Positions 31,758 to 39,786 of a stretch of 40,857 bases of DNA are shown here, in pieces. Source of the DNA: an uncultured Chitinophagaceae bacterium (lineage in GTDB: Bacteria > Bacteroidota > Bacteroidia > Chitinophagales > Chitinophagaceae); contig CALESY010000144.1 in the NCBI GenBank assembly GCA_937919945.1, positions 1 through 40,857 on the forward strand. The letters run 5' to 3'. The notes under the pieces were generated by a model, which saw only the letters and a program-made list of their open reading frames with translations, was not told where the DNA came from and ran no database searches. Each line of letters starts with the position of its first letter. Within the stretch, counting starts at the first letter, position 1. A program made the position numbers and the translations under genes.

Positions 31758-32336
31758 TTATTGGAGCCTCACAGGGAACGTAGCTTCCACGTCAGTTTCG
31801 CCACCAGCTGCATCAGGGGTAGTAGCCGCCTTGTTGGTAGGTTCGTGTTTAAGCGTAACTGTAATAGCTCCCTTACCAGCTCCGGCAGTCAGGAATTTGA
31901 TAGTTTGGTTAAGCGGATTGCCATTACCGTCCTTATTACCCATACCAAAACCTATTGAACCATTCCCTGTTGTAGGATTAGACTGATAAATGAACAAATG
32001 TTCATTGCTTTCTTCTTTTACTTCTTTGGTTACATCTTCAGCAGGGTTTTCCTTTTCATTCAGCAGTTCTACTTCTACGTTATACTCCTTATTAGCAGAC
32101 AGTATGATAGAATCTATTGTTACTGTTCCTTGTGTGGTGCTGCCAAATCCGTTTTCTACTTTGTAAGTAAAAGTCTTGATGCTCATATCGTCCAGCTTGG
32201 TAACTTTTAGCCTGACGGTGGTTATCAGCTCCTGCTCTACGGGCTCGGGGGTCGTTACCTTATCTTTTTTACAAGCAGTAAAAGAAAGTGTTGCCAATAC
32301 TGTAATGAAAGAAAATTTAATAATGTTGCTTTTCAT
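31758..32336 (-). CDS. Lipoprotein encoded with the TonB receptor
   Basis: The 192-residue precursor has a lipoprotein signal with lipobox SFTAC (Cys at about 22), followed by KKDK. The mature protein is a beta-rich domain (TTVRLKVTKLDDMSIKTFTYK, TVTIDSIILSANKEYNVEVELLNE, in part) with SNEHLFIYQ near the middle. A late stretch (GKGAITVTLKHEPTNKAA) precedes the C terminus. It resembles proteins that databases often label type 1 periplasmic-binding-fold, usually adjacent to TonB receptors in this phylum. It follows the receptor by 25 bases and probably helps capture its ligand. Confidence 0.82.
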   Translation of the reverse strand: MKSNIIKFSFITVLATLSFTACKKDKVTTPEPVEQELITTVRLKVTKLDDMSIKTFTYKVENGFGSTTQGTVTIDSIILSANKEYNVEVELLNEKENPAEDVTKEVKEESNEHLFIYQSNPTTGNGSIGFGMGNKDGNGNPLNQTIKFLTAGAGKGAITVTLKHEPTNKAATTPDAAGGETDVEATFPVRLQ

Positions 32337-32361
32337 ATCAATTGTTGTTTTTTGTTAGTTT

Positions 32362-34692
32362 TTAAGCTTTTAGTCTGTAAAAATTGAATGGTACTCGTAA
32401 TCGTACAACTACGTTTGTCCCTGGTTGATTGATAAAATACCTGAATGCATCCAAATAGTCACGGTATTGTTGATTCAGTGCATTGATCACGGTGATGCTT
32501 GTATATAAGGGCAGGCCATTAACGTAAAGGGTAGCGCCGCATTGTACATCTAATACAGTGTAGGCTGAAGGCGGTCTCGGATTATCTATCGCATCAAAGT
32601 TTGCAGGTATGCGCCATTGATTGAAAACATATCTGCCATCAACACCTATAAAAACATCTTGCACAGCTTTACTGATGTTGAATGTGTATTTAAAACCACC
32701 AGATATTCGGTCGGCAGGCATCAATATAAGCAAGTCATTTTGTGTTACATCTCTTGCAAACAGGAAAGATGCTTTCAGATTGACTTCCAATGGTTTTACA
32801 ATGTTGTATCTAAATGCCACATCAGCGCCGTTCAACCAGGCATTGGTTTGTTTATACCCAAAGCTTTTGAAATACCCCCGTATAGTGAGTATGTCAGCAC
32901 CCGGACTTAGATAGATAAAATCATTGATATACTGCGTATACAATGACGCTTCAAAGTGCAACTTATCGGGTAGGTTGTAAACAGTTTCAAGATTCAGACT
33001 GTATGCTTTTTCGGGTTGTAGATTTTTATCCCCCAACTCTATCCTCGCAGCACTGTGATGCAGCCCGGCGCTGAATAATTCATTGGCTTGTGGCGCGCGC
33101 CATGCATTAGCGAGTGTAGCAGTCCATTCCCAATTGGGTTTTATTTTATGCTTCAGTCCAATAGTACCCGATGCATTGCTATAATCAAAATCATATCGCA
33201 CTATGGCTTGATTATTTCCTTCAGGATTGTACACCTCGTAATGCCTGTAGTCGTAGCGCAAACCTGCTTCCAACGTCAGCTTGCTCCATCGGTATCGTTC
33301 TATGGCATACATAGCCACCCCCGGGCTTCGGTAGTTGGGTATAAACAGTCTGTCGCCGTCTAGCATATAGTTTTCCTGATAGATGCCGTCAATACCTATC
33401 TTGCCTGTAATACGCCCGATGGCTTTATGGTCAAAATTCAGGTTCAGTGTTTGCGTATTGAGTGTAAGGTTCAACTGTGCCCTGTCGGTATTACCCCTTA
33501 TCACATCATACTCTTGCCTGAAATTGTGTTGGTAGGCATATATGAGACTGAATGCACCTAATCTGTTGTCTGCATTTAGTTTCAGCTTCAACATGTCGTG
33601 GCGAATATGTTGCATAGGGCGGGCAATGTTATAAGTAAACCCTGCATGGATGGTTGGCGTATCACTATTGATGGCAAACAACAAGTCTTTTTCATTGCCT
33701 GTATGCGCTCCTCGATATACACCCAATTCTGTATTGAAATGGCTGTAAAACACCTCTGCACCAAAATGGGCTTTCTTATATGCCAGTGTAGCGGAGTAAT
33801 TACTTTCTCGTGTACCAGTATTAGCTGCCCAATAGCCAGGAATACGATAATTACCCCCTTGCTTAAATGTGCCCTGTACGCGAATACCCAAACCTTTAAT
33901 GTATTTAAATCCATGCTCAAATACGGCAGATGCAACACCCATACGGTTATTACTAAAACCTGCAAGATTTACTTCTCCGCCCCAACCATGCATAGTACGC
34001 ACAGCAGATGGCTCTACCAGGACTACACCACCTATTGCATCTGTACCATATCGCACACCTGCAGCGCCTTTCAGTACGGTGATGTTGTTTGCAAGAAACG
34101 GATCTATATTCGGAGCGTGTTCGCTACCCCATTGCTGGTCTTCCTGCCTGATGCCATTGTTGAGAATAATGATACGGTTGCCATACAAACCATGTATCAC
34201 AGGCTTTGCAATCGTTGCACCGTTTGATAATGCGGAAACACCATTTACAGCCTGCAACATATCGCCAAGCGTTTTGCCGCTGTTGGCTGTTATCATAGCA
34301 CGCTTTAACTGGCTTTTGCTTTGTATAATAGTTTTTGTATGATCATCAACCACTACCACTTCATCTAATTCTTTATCTGTATGCGCAAGGCTGAATTTAA
34401 GTGATGCATTCCCCTCTATCTTTAGCTCTCTCACTAAATGCTCGTACCCTGCCGCATGAAAATGGATATGATATGTACCCGCACAGGCATTTGTTATCTG
34501 AAACCTGCCATCTTCATCGGTTTCAAATTCACGACGCATCTCGTCTATATATACCGACACAGGAAACAGTGGTTGGTTGTTATGTGTTTCAACTACCCTG
34601 CAGCTAACGGTTATATTACAACTATCCTGCGCACTTGCATCATGCAAGGACACTAATAGCCATACCAGAAAGGCTATTAAAAATTTATACAC
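32362..34692 (-). CDS. TonB-dependent outer-membrane receptor, probably for a metal
   Basis: The 776-residue precursor has a signal peptide (about 1-21), an N-terminal CarboxypepD_reg-like domain (about 27-105) and a TonB box region (DEVVVVDD). The plug (about 125-240) includes NGIRQEDQQWGSEHAPNIDP and ITVLKGAAGVRYGTDAIGGVV, followed by the 22-strand barrel. The EHAPNID element occurs in receptors of the ZnuD-like group, consistent with zinc or another transition metal. It is flanked by a histidine-rich small protein upstream (63-base gap) and a lipoprotein downstream, as in metal-uptake loci. The ligand is inferred, not shown. Confidence 0.93.
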   Translation of the reverse strand: MYKFLIAFLVWLLVSLHDASAQDSCNITVSCRVVETHNNQPLFPVSVYIDEMRREFETDEDGRFQITNACAGTYHIHFHAAGYEHLVRELKIEGNASLKFSLAHTDKELDEVVVVDDHTKTIIQSKSQLKRAMITANSGKTLGDMLQAVNGVSALSNGATIAKPVIHGLYGNRIIILNNGIRQEDQQWGSEHAPNIDPFLANNITVLKGAAGVRYGTDAIGGVVLVEPSAVRTMHGWGGEVNLAGFSNNRMGVASAVFEHGFKYIKGLGIRVQGTFKQGGNYRIPGYWAANTGTRESNYSATLAYKKAHFGAEVFYSHFNTELGVYRGAHTGNEKDLLFAINSDTPTIHAGFTYNIARPMQHIRHDMLKLKLNADNRLGAFSLIYAYQHNFRQEYDVIRGNTDRAQLNLTLNTQTLNLNFDHKAIGRITGKIGIDGIYQENYMLDGDRLFIPNYRSPGVAMYAIERYRWSKLTLEAGLRYDYRHYEVYNPEGNNQAIVRYDFDYSNASGTIGLKHKIKPNWEWTATLANAWRAPQANELFSAGLHHSAARIELGDKNLQPEKAYSLNLETVYNLPDKLHFEASLYTQYINDFIYLSPGADILTIRGYFKSFGYKQTNAWLNGADVAFRYNIVKPLEVNLKASFLFARDVTQNDLLILMPADRISGGFKYTFNISKAVQDVFIGVDGRYVFNQWRIPANFDAIDNPRPPSAYTVLDVQCGATLYVNGLPLYTSITVINALNQQYRDYLDAFRYFINQPGTNVVVRLRVPFNFYRLKA

Positions 34693-34755
34693 TATCCTGT
34701 TTTAATAATAAAGAATATACAGCACCCCTATAGGGCATTGTACCAACAGAGCAAA

Positions 34756-35091
34756 TCAGGAAAGAAAGGTTGGCGGACCGCGCAAATAAGCGGTAGATAT
34801 GTAGTTGTGAGTATAGGTATTATTAATCAGTGTGTTGTATGATGGATACACCAAGCGTGGTATATGCAGCTTTATAACCTGTACATCATTAATGAAAAGC
34901 GGCAGTGCGTAGCTCAAAAAACTACAGTGGTGGTGTTCCGATTCTATCACCAGCCCGTCGGCATCGCTATGGGTGTGTACGGTATCATGGTGGTCGGCAA
35001 ACAGATGTATGTATTCTTTAGGCGTACTACCAAACAACAGTAGTATGGCAAGCCAAGCAGAAAGAATTATATGTCCTGTTCTTTTTATCAA
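34756..35091 (-). CDS. Histidine-rich small exported protein next to the TonB receptor
   Basis: The 111-residue protein has an N-terminal hydrophobic helix (about 8-22), then HLFADHHDTVHTHSDAD and ESEHHHCSF. This histidine clustering fits metal binding in the periplasm. The end, YLRGPPTFLS, carries the R-(G/A)-P-P ending seen in DUF2946-type proteins near copper or zinc receptors. It is the first gene of the probable three-gene locus, with a -7 element (TATCTTTG) 29 bases upstream. The family is not confidently assigned. Confidence 0.72.
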   Translation of the reverse strand: MIKRTGHIILSAWLAILLLFGSTPKEYIHLFADHHDTVHTHSDADGLVIESEHHHCSFLSYALPLFINDVQVIKLHIPRLVYPSYNTLINNTYTHNYISTAYLRGPPTFLS

Positions 35092-35119
35092 AGTATATTA
35101 GCAATCAGAAACTGACTTG

Positions 35120-35127
35120 CAAAGATA
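35120..35127 (-). promoter_or_regulatory. Putative -7 element (TATCTTTG) of the metal-uptake locus
   Basis: TATCTTTG on the minus strand fits TAnnTTTG, 29 bases before the small histidine-rich gene, in the 60-base divergent gap. No clear Zur- or Fur-type palindrome was found there. Confidence 0.45.
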
Positions 35128-35151
35128 GGTAATCTCAAATAAAGAAGGCTT

Positions 35152-35916
35152 ATGAGACTATTCAATAGGTATATTACCCTGTTTATCTGTAGTTGCTTCA
35201 TCATTAGTAATATATATGCCCAACGCCTTAGCGACCCTAATGCCATAGGCTGGTACAATGCTTTCGGCACAGTCTATACCTGTAAGAAACAAAAAACATC
35301 TATTTGGCTTGAATACCAATGGCGCAGAGATAATGTCATCATTGACTGGCAGCAATCACTAACCAGAATAGGAATACAATACCACTTTAAAAATGGTGTA
35401 AGTGCTTTATTGGGTTATGGCTATATCATTACCTTTCCTTATGGGGACTACCCGGCAGGCAAATACCATATACCTGAACACAGGATATGGCAACAGTTAG
35501 CATGGAACGGCAATGTAGGGCGTATAGCTATCAACCATCGACTTCGTTTAGAGCAACGTTTTGTTGGTAAGGCAAATCAGGCAGCCTCTGGATATACTAT
35601 TACAGATTGGGTGTACCTGAACCGTGTGCGCTATCAGTTGCGTGCCACTATACCTATTAATAACAAAAAGCTGACAGACAAAACCTGGTATACAGCCACT
35701 TTCGATGAAGTGTTCATTGGCTTTGGGGAAAATGTAAACCAAAATGTGTTCGACCAAAACCGTATAGGCCTATTGGCCGGTTATCAGTTCAATAAAATGT
35801 TGCGGGCAGAGTTAGGGCTCTTTAATCAAACACTGCAACAAGCTGCGATGGTTGGGAGCAAACAAGTATATCAATACAACAGCGGGCTGATAGCGAACGC
35901 GTATATTACACTATAG
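35152..35916 (+). CDS. DUF2490 family outer-membrane protein
   Basis: The 254-residue precursor has a signal peptide (about 1-23, ending IYAQ). Beta strands follow with the DUF2490 landmarks: TSIWLEYQWRRDN, RIGIQYHFKNGVSALLGYGY, EHRIWQQLAWN, INHRLRLEQRFV, and FDEVFIGFGENVNQNVFDQNRI (in part). DUF2490 proteins are predicted barrels related to nodulation/transport outer-membrane proteins, with unknown function. It is divergent from the metal-uptake locus and shares its promoter gap. The last six bases overlap the convergent thiolase gene. Confidence 0.88.
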   Translation: MRLFNRYITLFICSCFIISNIYAQRLSDPNAIGWYNAFGTVYTCKKQKTSIWLEYQWRRDNVIIDWQQSLTRIGIQYHFKNGVSALLGYGYIITFPYGDYPAGKYHIPEHRIWQQLAWNGNVGRIAINHRLRLEQRFVGKANQAASGYTITDWVYLNRVRYQLRATIPINNKKLTDKTWYTATFDEVFIGFGENVNQNVFDQNRIGLLAGYQFNKMLRAELGLFNQTLQQAAMVGSKQVYQYNSGLIANAYITL

Positions 35917-37086
35917 TTTTTCAATAACGCCTGCTATACCCTGCCCACCGCCTACACAAGCGGTAACGATACCGTACTTTTTACCAAGCCTTTCCATATC
36001 GTGCAGCATTTGTATGGTAAGCTTTGCGCCACTGCACCCTAACGGATGCCCTAATGCTATGGCTCCACCGTTTATATTTACTATATCAGGGTTCAGTTCC
36101 AGTTCGCGTATCACTGCCAGCGATTGTGATGCGAACGCCTCGTTCAGTTCTATTAAATCTATCTGCCCCAGATTCATGCCGGTTTGTTGCAATACTTTTG
36201 GCACAGCGGCAACCGGGCCTATACCCATAATGCGCGGCTCAACCCCTGCTACGGCACAACCCACTAACCTGCCCCATGGCTGCAAGCCGAGTTGGTTCAT
36301 CAGTCTTTCACTCATCACTATTACAAATGCTGCCCCGTCTGATGTTTGAGAAGAGTTGCCAGCCGTTACCGTACCACCTTGTGCAAACACGGCAGGCAGT
36401 TTGGCTAATGCTTCCACGCTGGTATCTGCACGTGGCCCTTCATCAGTATCCACTATTATTTCTCTTTCCGTACGTTTATTCTTTTCATTCAGGTACACGT
36501 CTTTTACCGTTACAGGAAGTATGCCTTTTTTGAAATAACCCTCTTTGATGGCTGTGATTGCTTTTTGATGAGAGAAGTAAGAAAACGCATCTTGCATATC
36601 GCGTGGCACGTTGTAGTCTTTAGCTACCTGTTCTGCCGTCAGCCCCATGCTCAGGTAGTAGTCGCCGTTTTCTTTTACAATATCGTAGTTCGGCATGGTT
36701 CGCCAGCCTGCAGTTGGCACAAGGCTCATGCTTTCAGTGCCACCTGCAATGATGCACTCCGCCTGCCTTGTTTGTATTTTTGCAGTAGCAATAGCAATGG
36801 TTTCCAATCCAGATGCACAATAGCGATTGACCGTAACGCCGGGTGCATGTTCGCCCACTGCACGGTTGGCTATTATACGCCCTACTTGCAAACCCTGTTC
36901 TGCCTCGGGTACGGCATTGCCTACTATCACATCGTCAATCAGTTTGGCATCTAATTGCGGAACGCTTGCCAATAAACCATGTATCACATCTACTGCCAAG
37001 TCATCAGGACGATAATTGCGAAATGCACCTCGCTTAGATTTTGTTACTGCTGTACGGTAGCCCGCTATGATGTATGCTGATTGCAT
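35911..37086 (-). CDS. fadA: Acetyl-CoA C-acyltransferase (thiolase, FadA type)
   Basis: Catalyses the last step of beta-oxidation, releasing acetyl-CoA, or the reverse condensation. The 391-residue protein has the acyl-enzyme cysteine C90 in VNRYCASGLETI, GGTESMS, H347 in ALGHPLGCSG and C377 in ACVGGGQG, so the active site is complete. It could equally be an acetyl-CoA acetyltransferase. No other beta-oxidation gene is next to it. A -7-like TATATTTG lies 54 bases upstream, at 37140-37147 on the minus strand. Confidence 0.95.
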   Translation of the reverse strand: MQSAYIIAGYRTAVTKSKRGAFRNYRPDDLAVDVIHGLLASVPQLDAKLIDDVIVGNAVPEAEQGLQVGRIIANRAVGEHAPGVTVNRYCASGLETIAIATAKIQTRQAECIIAGGTESMSLVPTAGWRTMPNYDIVKENGDYYLSMGLTAEQVAKDYNVPRDMQDAFSYFSHQKAITAIKEGYFKKGILPVTVKDVYLNEKNKRTEREIIVDTDEGPRADTSVEALAKLPAVFAQGGTVTAGNSSQTSDGAAFVIVMSERLMNQLGLQPWGRLVGCAVAGVEPRIMGIGPVAAVPKVLQQTGMNLGQIDLIELNEAFASQSLAVIRELELNPDIVNINGGAIALGHPLGCSGAKLTIQMLHDMERLGKKYGIVTACVGGGQGIAGVIEKL

Positions 37087-37139
37087 GTAAAGTCAAAATT
37101 AAAAAGTCAAAAATCAAAAGACTGCTCTACTAAAGTTAC

Positions 37140-37147
37140 CAAATATA
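37140..37147 (-). promoter_or_regulatory. Putative -7 element (TATATTTG) of the thiolase gene
   Basis: TATATTTG on the minus strand matches TAnnTTTG, 54 bases before the thiolase start, within the divergent gap. Confidence 0.35.
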
Positions 37148-37214
37148 CCGATGAATGTATTGTTAAACTATCCATAAGCAGTACTGATAGATGTATAAGC
37201 CACATACTTACGGA

Positions 37215-37234
37215 ATGGTGTAATTTTACACCAT
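37215..37234 (+). promoter_or_regulatory. Operator-like palindrome over the start codon of the CoA-binding gene
   Basis: Two perfect 9-base arms, ATGGTGTAA and TTACACCAT, meet around a central TT. The right arm contains the first two bases of the ATG at 37233. A dyad of this size in DNA suits a dimeric repressor; in RNA it could mask the start codon. Confidence 0.5.
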
Positions 37235-37592
37235 GAAAAAGACAGTAGTTTTAGGCGCATCTGAAAACCCTGCACGATACAGCAATATGGCTACACAAAG
37301 GCTACGAGCGAATGGGCATCCCGTAGTGGCCATCGGTAGCCGTGAGGGTAAGATTGCGGATGTTGACATTATCAAAGAACACCCTGCTATGGATGATGTA
37401 GATACTGTAACACTCTACCTGAACCCTGCCAATCAGCAACCTTACTACGACTATATACTATCACTCAAACCCAAGCGTGTTATCTTCAACCCCGGTACTG
37501 AAAACGAAGAACTGGAAACGATGGTTGAGGCACAAGGTGGCAAAGTGATGGAAGCATGTACCTTGGTGTTATTGAGTACTGGGCAGTATTAA
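37233..37592 (+). CDS. CoA-binding domain protein (YccU family)
   Basis: A 119-residue single Rossmann domain with the CoA-binding start TVVLGASENPARYSNMA (4-20), a second strand GHPVVAIGSREG, TVTLYLNPANQQPYY (about 58-72) and KRVIFNPGTENEEL. It matches the stand-alone CoA_binding_2 proteins, which bind CoA but have no proven reaction. The start codon is covered by a 20-base palindrome, which suggests regulation. Downstream lies a pair of inverted CTCC-rich repeats that could act as a terminator. Confidence 0.88.
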   Translation: MKKTVVLGASENPARYSNMATQRLRANGHPVVAIGSREGKIADVDIIKEHPAMDDVDTVTLYLNPANQQPYYDYILSLKPKRVIFNPGTENEELETMVEAQGGKVMEACTLVLLSTGQY

Positions 37593-37724
37593 GCCCCTCC
37601 CGCCCTCGCACAAGGGGAGGTGTCGAAATTCAATACAGAAATATAATAGCATAAAAGCCTTATGTAATGATGACTGCACTCAATACACTTCCTCCCCTTG
37701 GGGGAGGTTAGGTTGGGCTTTTTT
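37591..37724 (+). repeat. Inverted pair of CTCCCC/GGGGAGG repeats after the CoA-binding gene
   Basis: The segment from 37591 (aagcccctccc, then caaggggaggtg) reads, in reverse complement, like the element at 37680-37719 (acttcctccccttggggg, then ggttgggct). Each copy also contains an internal CTCCCCTTG/GGGGAGG hairpin. The right copy runs into tttttt at 37719-37724, so the pair could end transcription of the CoA-binding gene. The 40 or so bases between carry nothing recognised. Confidence 0.65.
37680..37719 (+). repeat. 40-bp direct repeat, left copy
   Basis: Begins tcaatacacttcctcc and ends gggct. It matches the copy at 38541-38580 at 37 of 40 positions; the differences are C/T, T/C and T/G. 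The core cctccccttgggggagg is a hairpin. It lies before the gene at 37775. Confidence 0.85.
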
Positions 37725-37774
37725 GATAAACCCATGGCAATTGAGCTATGGGTTTGTTGTATCTTAGAGGTAAG

Positions 37775-38533
37775 ATGCCCAAACCACAACCCATACAAAT
37801 ATCCATACCCAACCCTTGTACAGAGGATTGGAGCAAAATGACACCTGCCGAGCAAGGACGCTTTTGCAGCAGTTGCCAAAAATGTGTGGTGGACTTTAGG
37901 GGGTTTAGTGACAGGCAGTTGTACGAATACATGCAAGCATACAAAACGCAACAAGTATGTGGCAGGTTTTACGACACCCAGCTCAACCGCACTATACACA
38001 TACCACCACAACCACATAGTGCATTATACAGGCATTTTATTGGCTTAGGGCTTACGTTGATATTAGCGCAAATACCAGTAGAGGAAGCTAAGGCAAAAGC
38101 TCCGTACTCTTTCACATCAATTATCAATAACAACTCTATACAAGAAGAAAATACAAATGGAGATAGTATTACAATAAAGGGAAGAGTATTAGATGATAAA
38201 AGAGAACCCTTATTAGGTGCATTGGTTGAGCTTTATAACGGGGAAAATAAACTAAAAGGTGATGTTGCAAATGAAGATGGTTATTTTTCTATAACTATAG
38301 ATACGGTACATAAAAACAAAGATCTAAAACTAATTATTAGATATACAACATTTACAACAAAGACTATTATATGCTCAAAGGATAGTTTGCAGGAGTATAA
38401 TAATATCTCAATGGAACTTGATGAAAATGTAATGACAATGGGGATTATAACGATAGATTATAAAGTCCCCTTACTTCTTGAAGGCAACACCCGTATCATC
38501 ACAAGCGAAGAAATAGAGAAAGGCGCTTATTGA
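37775..38533 (+). CDS. Cys-motif plus CarboxypepD-like membrane protein, Bacteroidota type
   Basis: The 252-residue protein begins with a cysteine module: C15 in IPNPCTEDWSKMTP, then C31, C34 and C37 in FCSSCQKCVVDF, and C62 in VCGRF. This looks like a small zinc- or redox-type knuckle. A hydrophobic helix follows (about 87-100), then a CarboxypepD_reg-like beta domain (about 133-215; GRVLDDKREPLLGALVELYNG, in part). The end, DYKVPLL then IITSEEIEKGAY, resembles the lead into a TonB plug, where the protein stops. The start is set at the ATG at 37775; the longer frame begins inside the repeat spacer. It is flanked by 40-bp direct repeats. The function is unknown. Confidence 0.82.
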   Translation: MPKPQPIQISIPNPCTEDWSKMTPAEQGRFCSSCQKCVVDFRGFSDRQLYEYMQAYKTQQVCGRFYDTQLNRTIHIPPQPHSALYRHFIGLGLTLILAQIPVEEAKAKAPYSFTSIINNNSIQEENTNGDSITIKGRVLDDKREPLLGALVELYNGENKLKGDVANEDGYFSITIDTVHKNKDLKLIIRYTTFTTKTIICSKDSLQEYNNISMELDENVMTMGIITIDYKVPLLLEGNTRIITSEEIEKGAY

Positions 38534-38540
38534 TAAATTA

Positions 38541-38580
38541 TCAATACACTTCCTCCTCTTGGGGGAGGTCAGGTGGGGCT
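38541..38580 (+). repeat. 40-bp direct repeat, right copy, reaching the anmK stop codon
   Basis: Matches the copy at 37680-37719 at 37 of 40 positions, same orientation. Its last two bases (ct) are part of the stop codon of the minus-strand anmK gene (TAG, 38579-38581). The internal cctcctcttgggggagg forms a hairpin. Confidence 0.85.
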
Positions 38581-39670
38581 AATAACTATGCCCCATCCAC
38601 AGCGCACCGCTGATGCTATCACGGTTCGCACCCGTTACACTACTTAGTACATTTGTTTCTTCGCGCCAGCGTAGTGCCCCTATCAGCGCCATTACTACCG
38701 CTTCCTTATACATCACCATATCTGCATCAGGTACTATTACATTAACCTGTTGTTGCGATAATGCTTGTTGCAACTTTTCTATTAAAAAACTATTGAATGC
38801 ACCACCACCTGTTACCAACATTTGTGCCTGTTCTTTACCACATGGGTATTGCTTTACTGCATTCGTCACCTGCTCTGCTATATGCAGCACCATGGTATGC
38901 AGCAAGTCGGCTGTATCATGTTCACTCTCCAACAAGGCAGGGAAAGCCATATTCACCGCCACCTCGTTACTCAACGATTTCGGGGCTTGTCTTGTATAGT
39001 ATTCGTTTTTATTCAGGTGCAGCAATACATCCGTTTGCAATCTGCCGCTTGCCGCAAGACTGCCGTTTTCATCGTATGCTTTGCCTGCTTTTTGCGCCAA
39101 TGTATTCAGCACTTGGTTGGCAGGACATACATCAAAAGCCAGTGGGTTACCATCGTGTGGTACGGTGATGTTGGCAATACCACCAATATTCAAGTGGTAA
39201 TCGTACTGACCAAAGAGTAACTTATCGCCAATAGGTACTATCGGTGCGCCTTGCCCGCCCAATGCCACATCCAACGCCCGCAAATCGCTGATAACGGGTA
39301 AACCCGTAATAGCTGCTATCGTTGCTCCATCGCCTATTTGTGTGGTAGTATGGTTAGCAGGCTCATGTAATACCGTATGACCGTGAGAAGCTATAAATTG
39401 TACTTGTAGTTCTATTTGTTTGTCTGTAATAAACTTATTGACAGCCTCTCCCATCCATCTGCCATAAGCAGTATGCAGTCTTAAAAATTCTGGAACTGAC
39501 AACTGTTGTGCGTGTTTCAGGTTATGTGCCCATTCATCGGTATAGGATATGCAATCTGCCGACAGTATCTGGTACGTCCATTGCCCGCGCACTTCTTCCA
39601 GTTGCACAAATGCAATATCCAATCCATCCAACGAACTGCCCGACATCAGGCCAATAACCTTATAAATCAT
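38579..39670 (-). CDS. anmK: Anhydro-N-acetylmuramic acid kinase
   Basis: Phosphorylates 1,6-anhydro-MurNAc in peptidoglycan recycling, giving MurNAc 6-phosphate. The 363-residue ASKHA-fold kinase has GLMSGSSLDGLD (7-18), HTVLHEPANHTTTQIGDGA (in the substrate/ATP region), NIGGIANIT, the catalytic-type Asp in FDVCPANQVLN, and VTGGGAFN near the C terminus. The frame extends to 39724, but the ATG at 39670 gives the family N terminus. The stop codon lies in a dispersed repeat. No murQ is nearby. Confidence 0.95.
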   Translation of the reverse strand: MIYKVIGLMSGSSLDGLDIAFVQLEEVRGQWTYQILSADCISYTDEWAHNLKHAQQLSVPEFLRLHTAYGRWMGEAVNKFITDKQIELQVQFIASHGHTVLHEPANHTTTQIGDGATIAAITGLPVISDLRALDVALGGQGAPIVPIGDKLLFGQYDYHLNIGGIANITVPHDGNPLAFDVCPANQVLNTLAQKAGKAYDENGSLAASGRLQTDVLLHLNKNEYYTRQAPKSLSNEVAVNMAFPALLESEHDTADLLHTMVLHIAEQVTNAVKQYPCGKEQAQMLVTGGGAFNSFLIEKLQQALSQQQVNVIVPDADMVMYKEAVVMALIGALRWREETNVLSSVTGANRDSISGALWMGHSY

Positions 39671-39729
39671 GGCTGCGAAATTAGTTGATTTGTAGACTTG
39701 TTGGTTATGTATTGAGAATTGCACTACAC

Positions 39730-39761
39730 AAGAAAGGCTGCCATAAACAGCAGCCTTTCTT
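39730..39761 (-). terminator. Terminator hairpin after sucD
   Basis: A perfect 12-bp stem (aagaaaggctgc at 39730-39741, its complement at 39750-39761) with an 8-base loop. It is 25 bases after the sucD stop and 60 bases upstream of anmK. Confidence 0.7.
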
Positions 39762-39786
39762 TGTGTGTGTTTTAAGAATATTATAC

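Noticed and set aside
33598..34227. 209-residue plus-strand frame inside the TonB receptor gene
   Set aside because: Mirror frame of a well-supported receptor; no start context or motif.
37589..38017. 142-residue minus-strand frame across the repeats near 37.7 kb
   Set aside because: It spans the inverted repeats and the antisense of the Cys-motif protein; no coding character.
37591..38580. CRISPR array
   Set aside because: Only two close copies and one diverged inverted copy, unevenly spaced, each palindromic and with a gene between; no cas genes.
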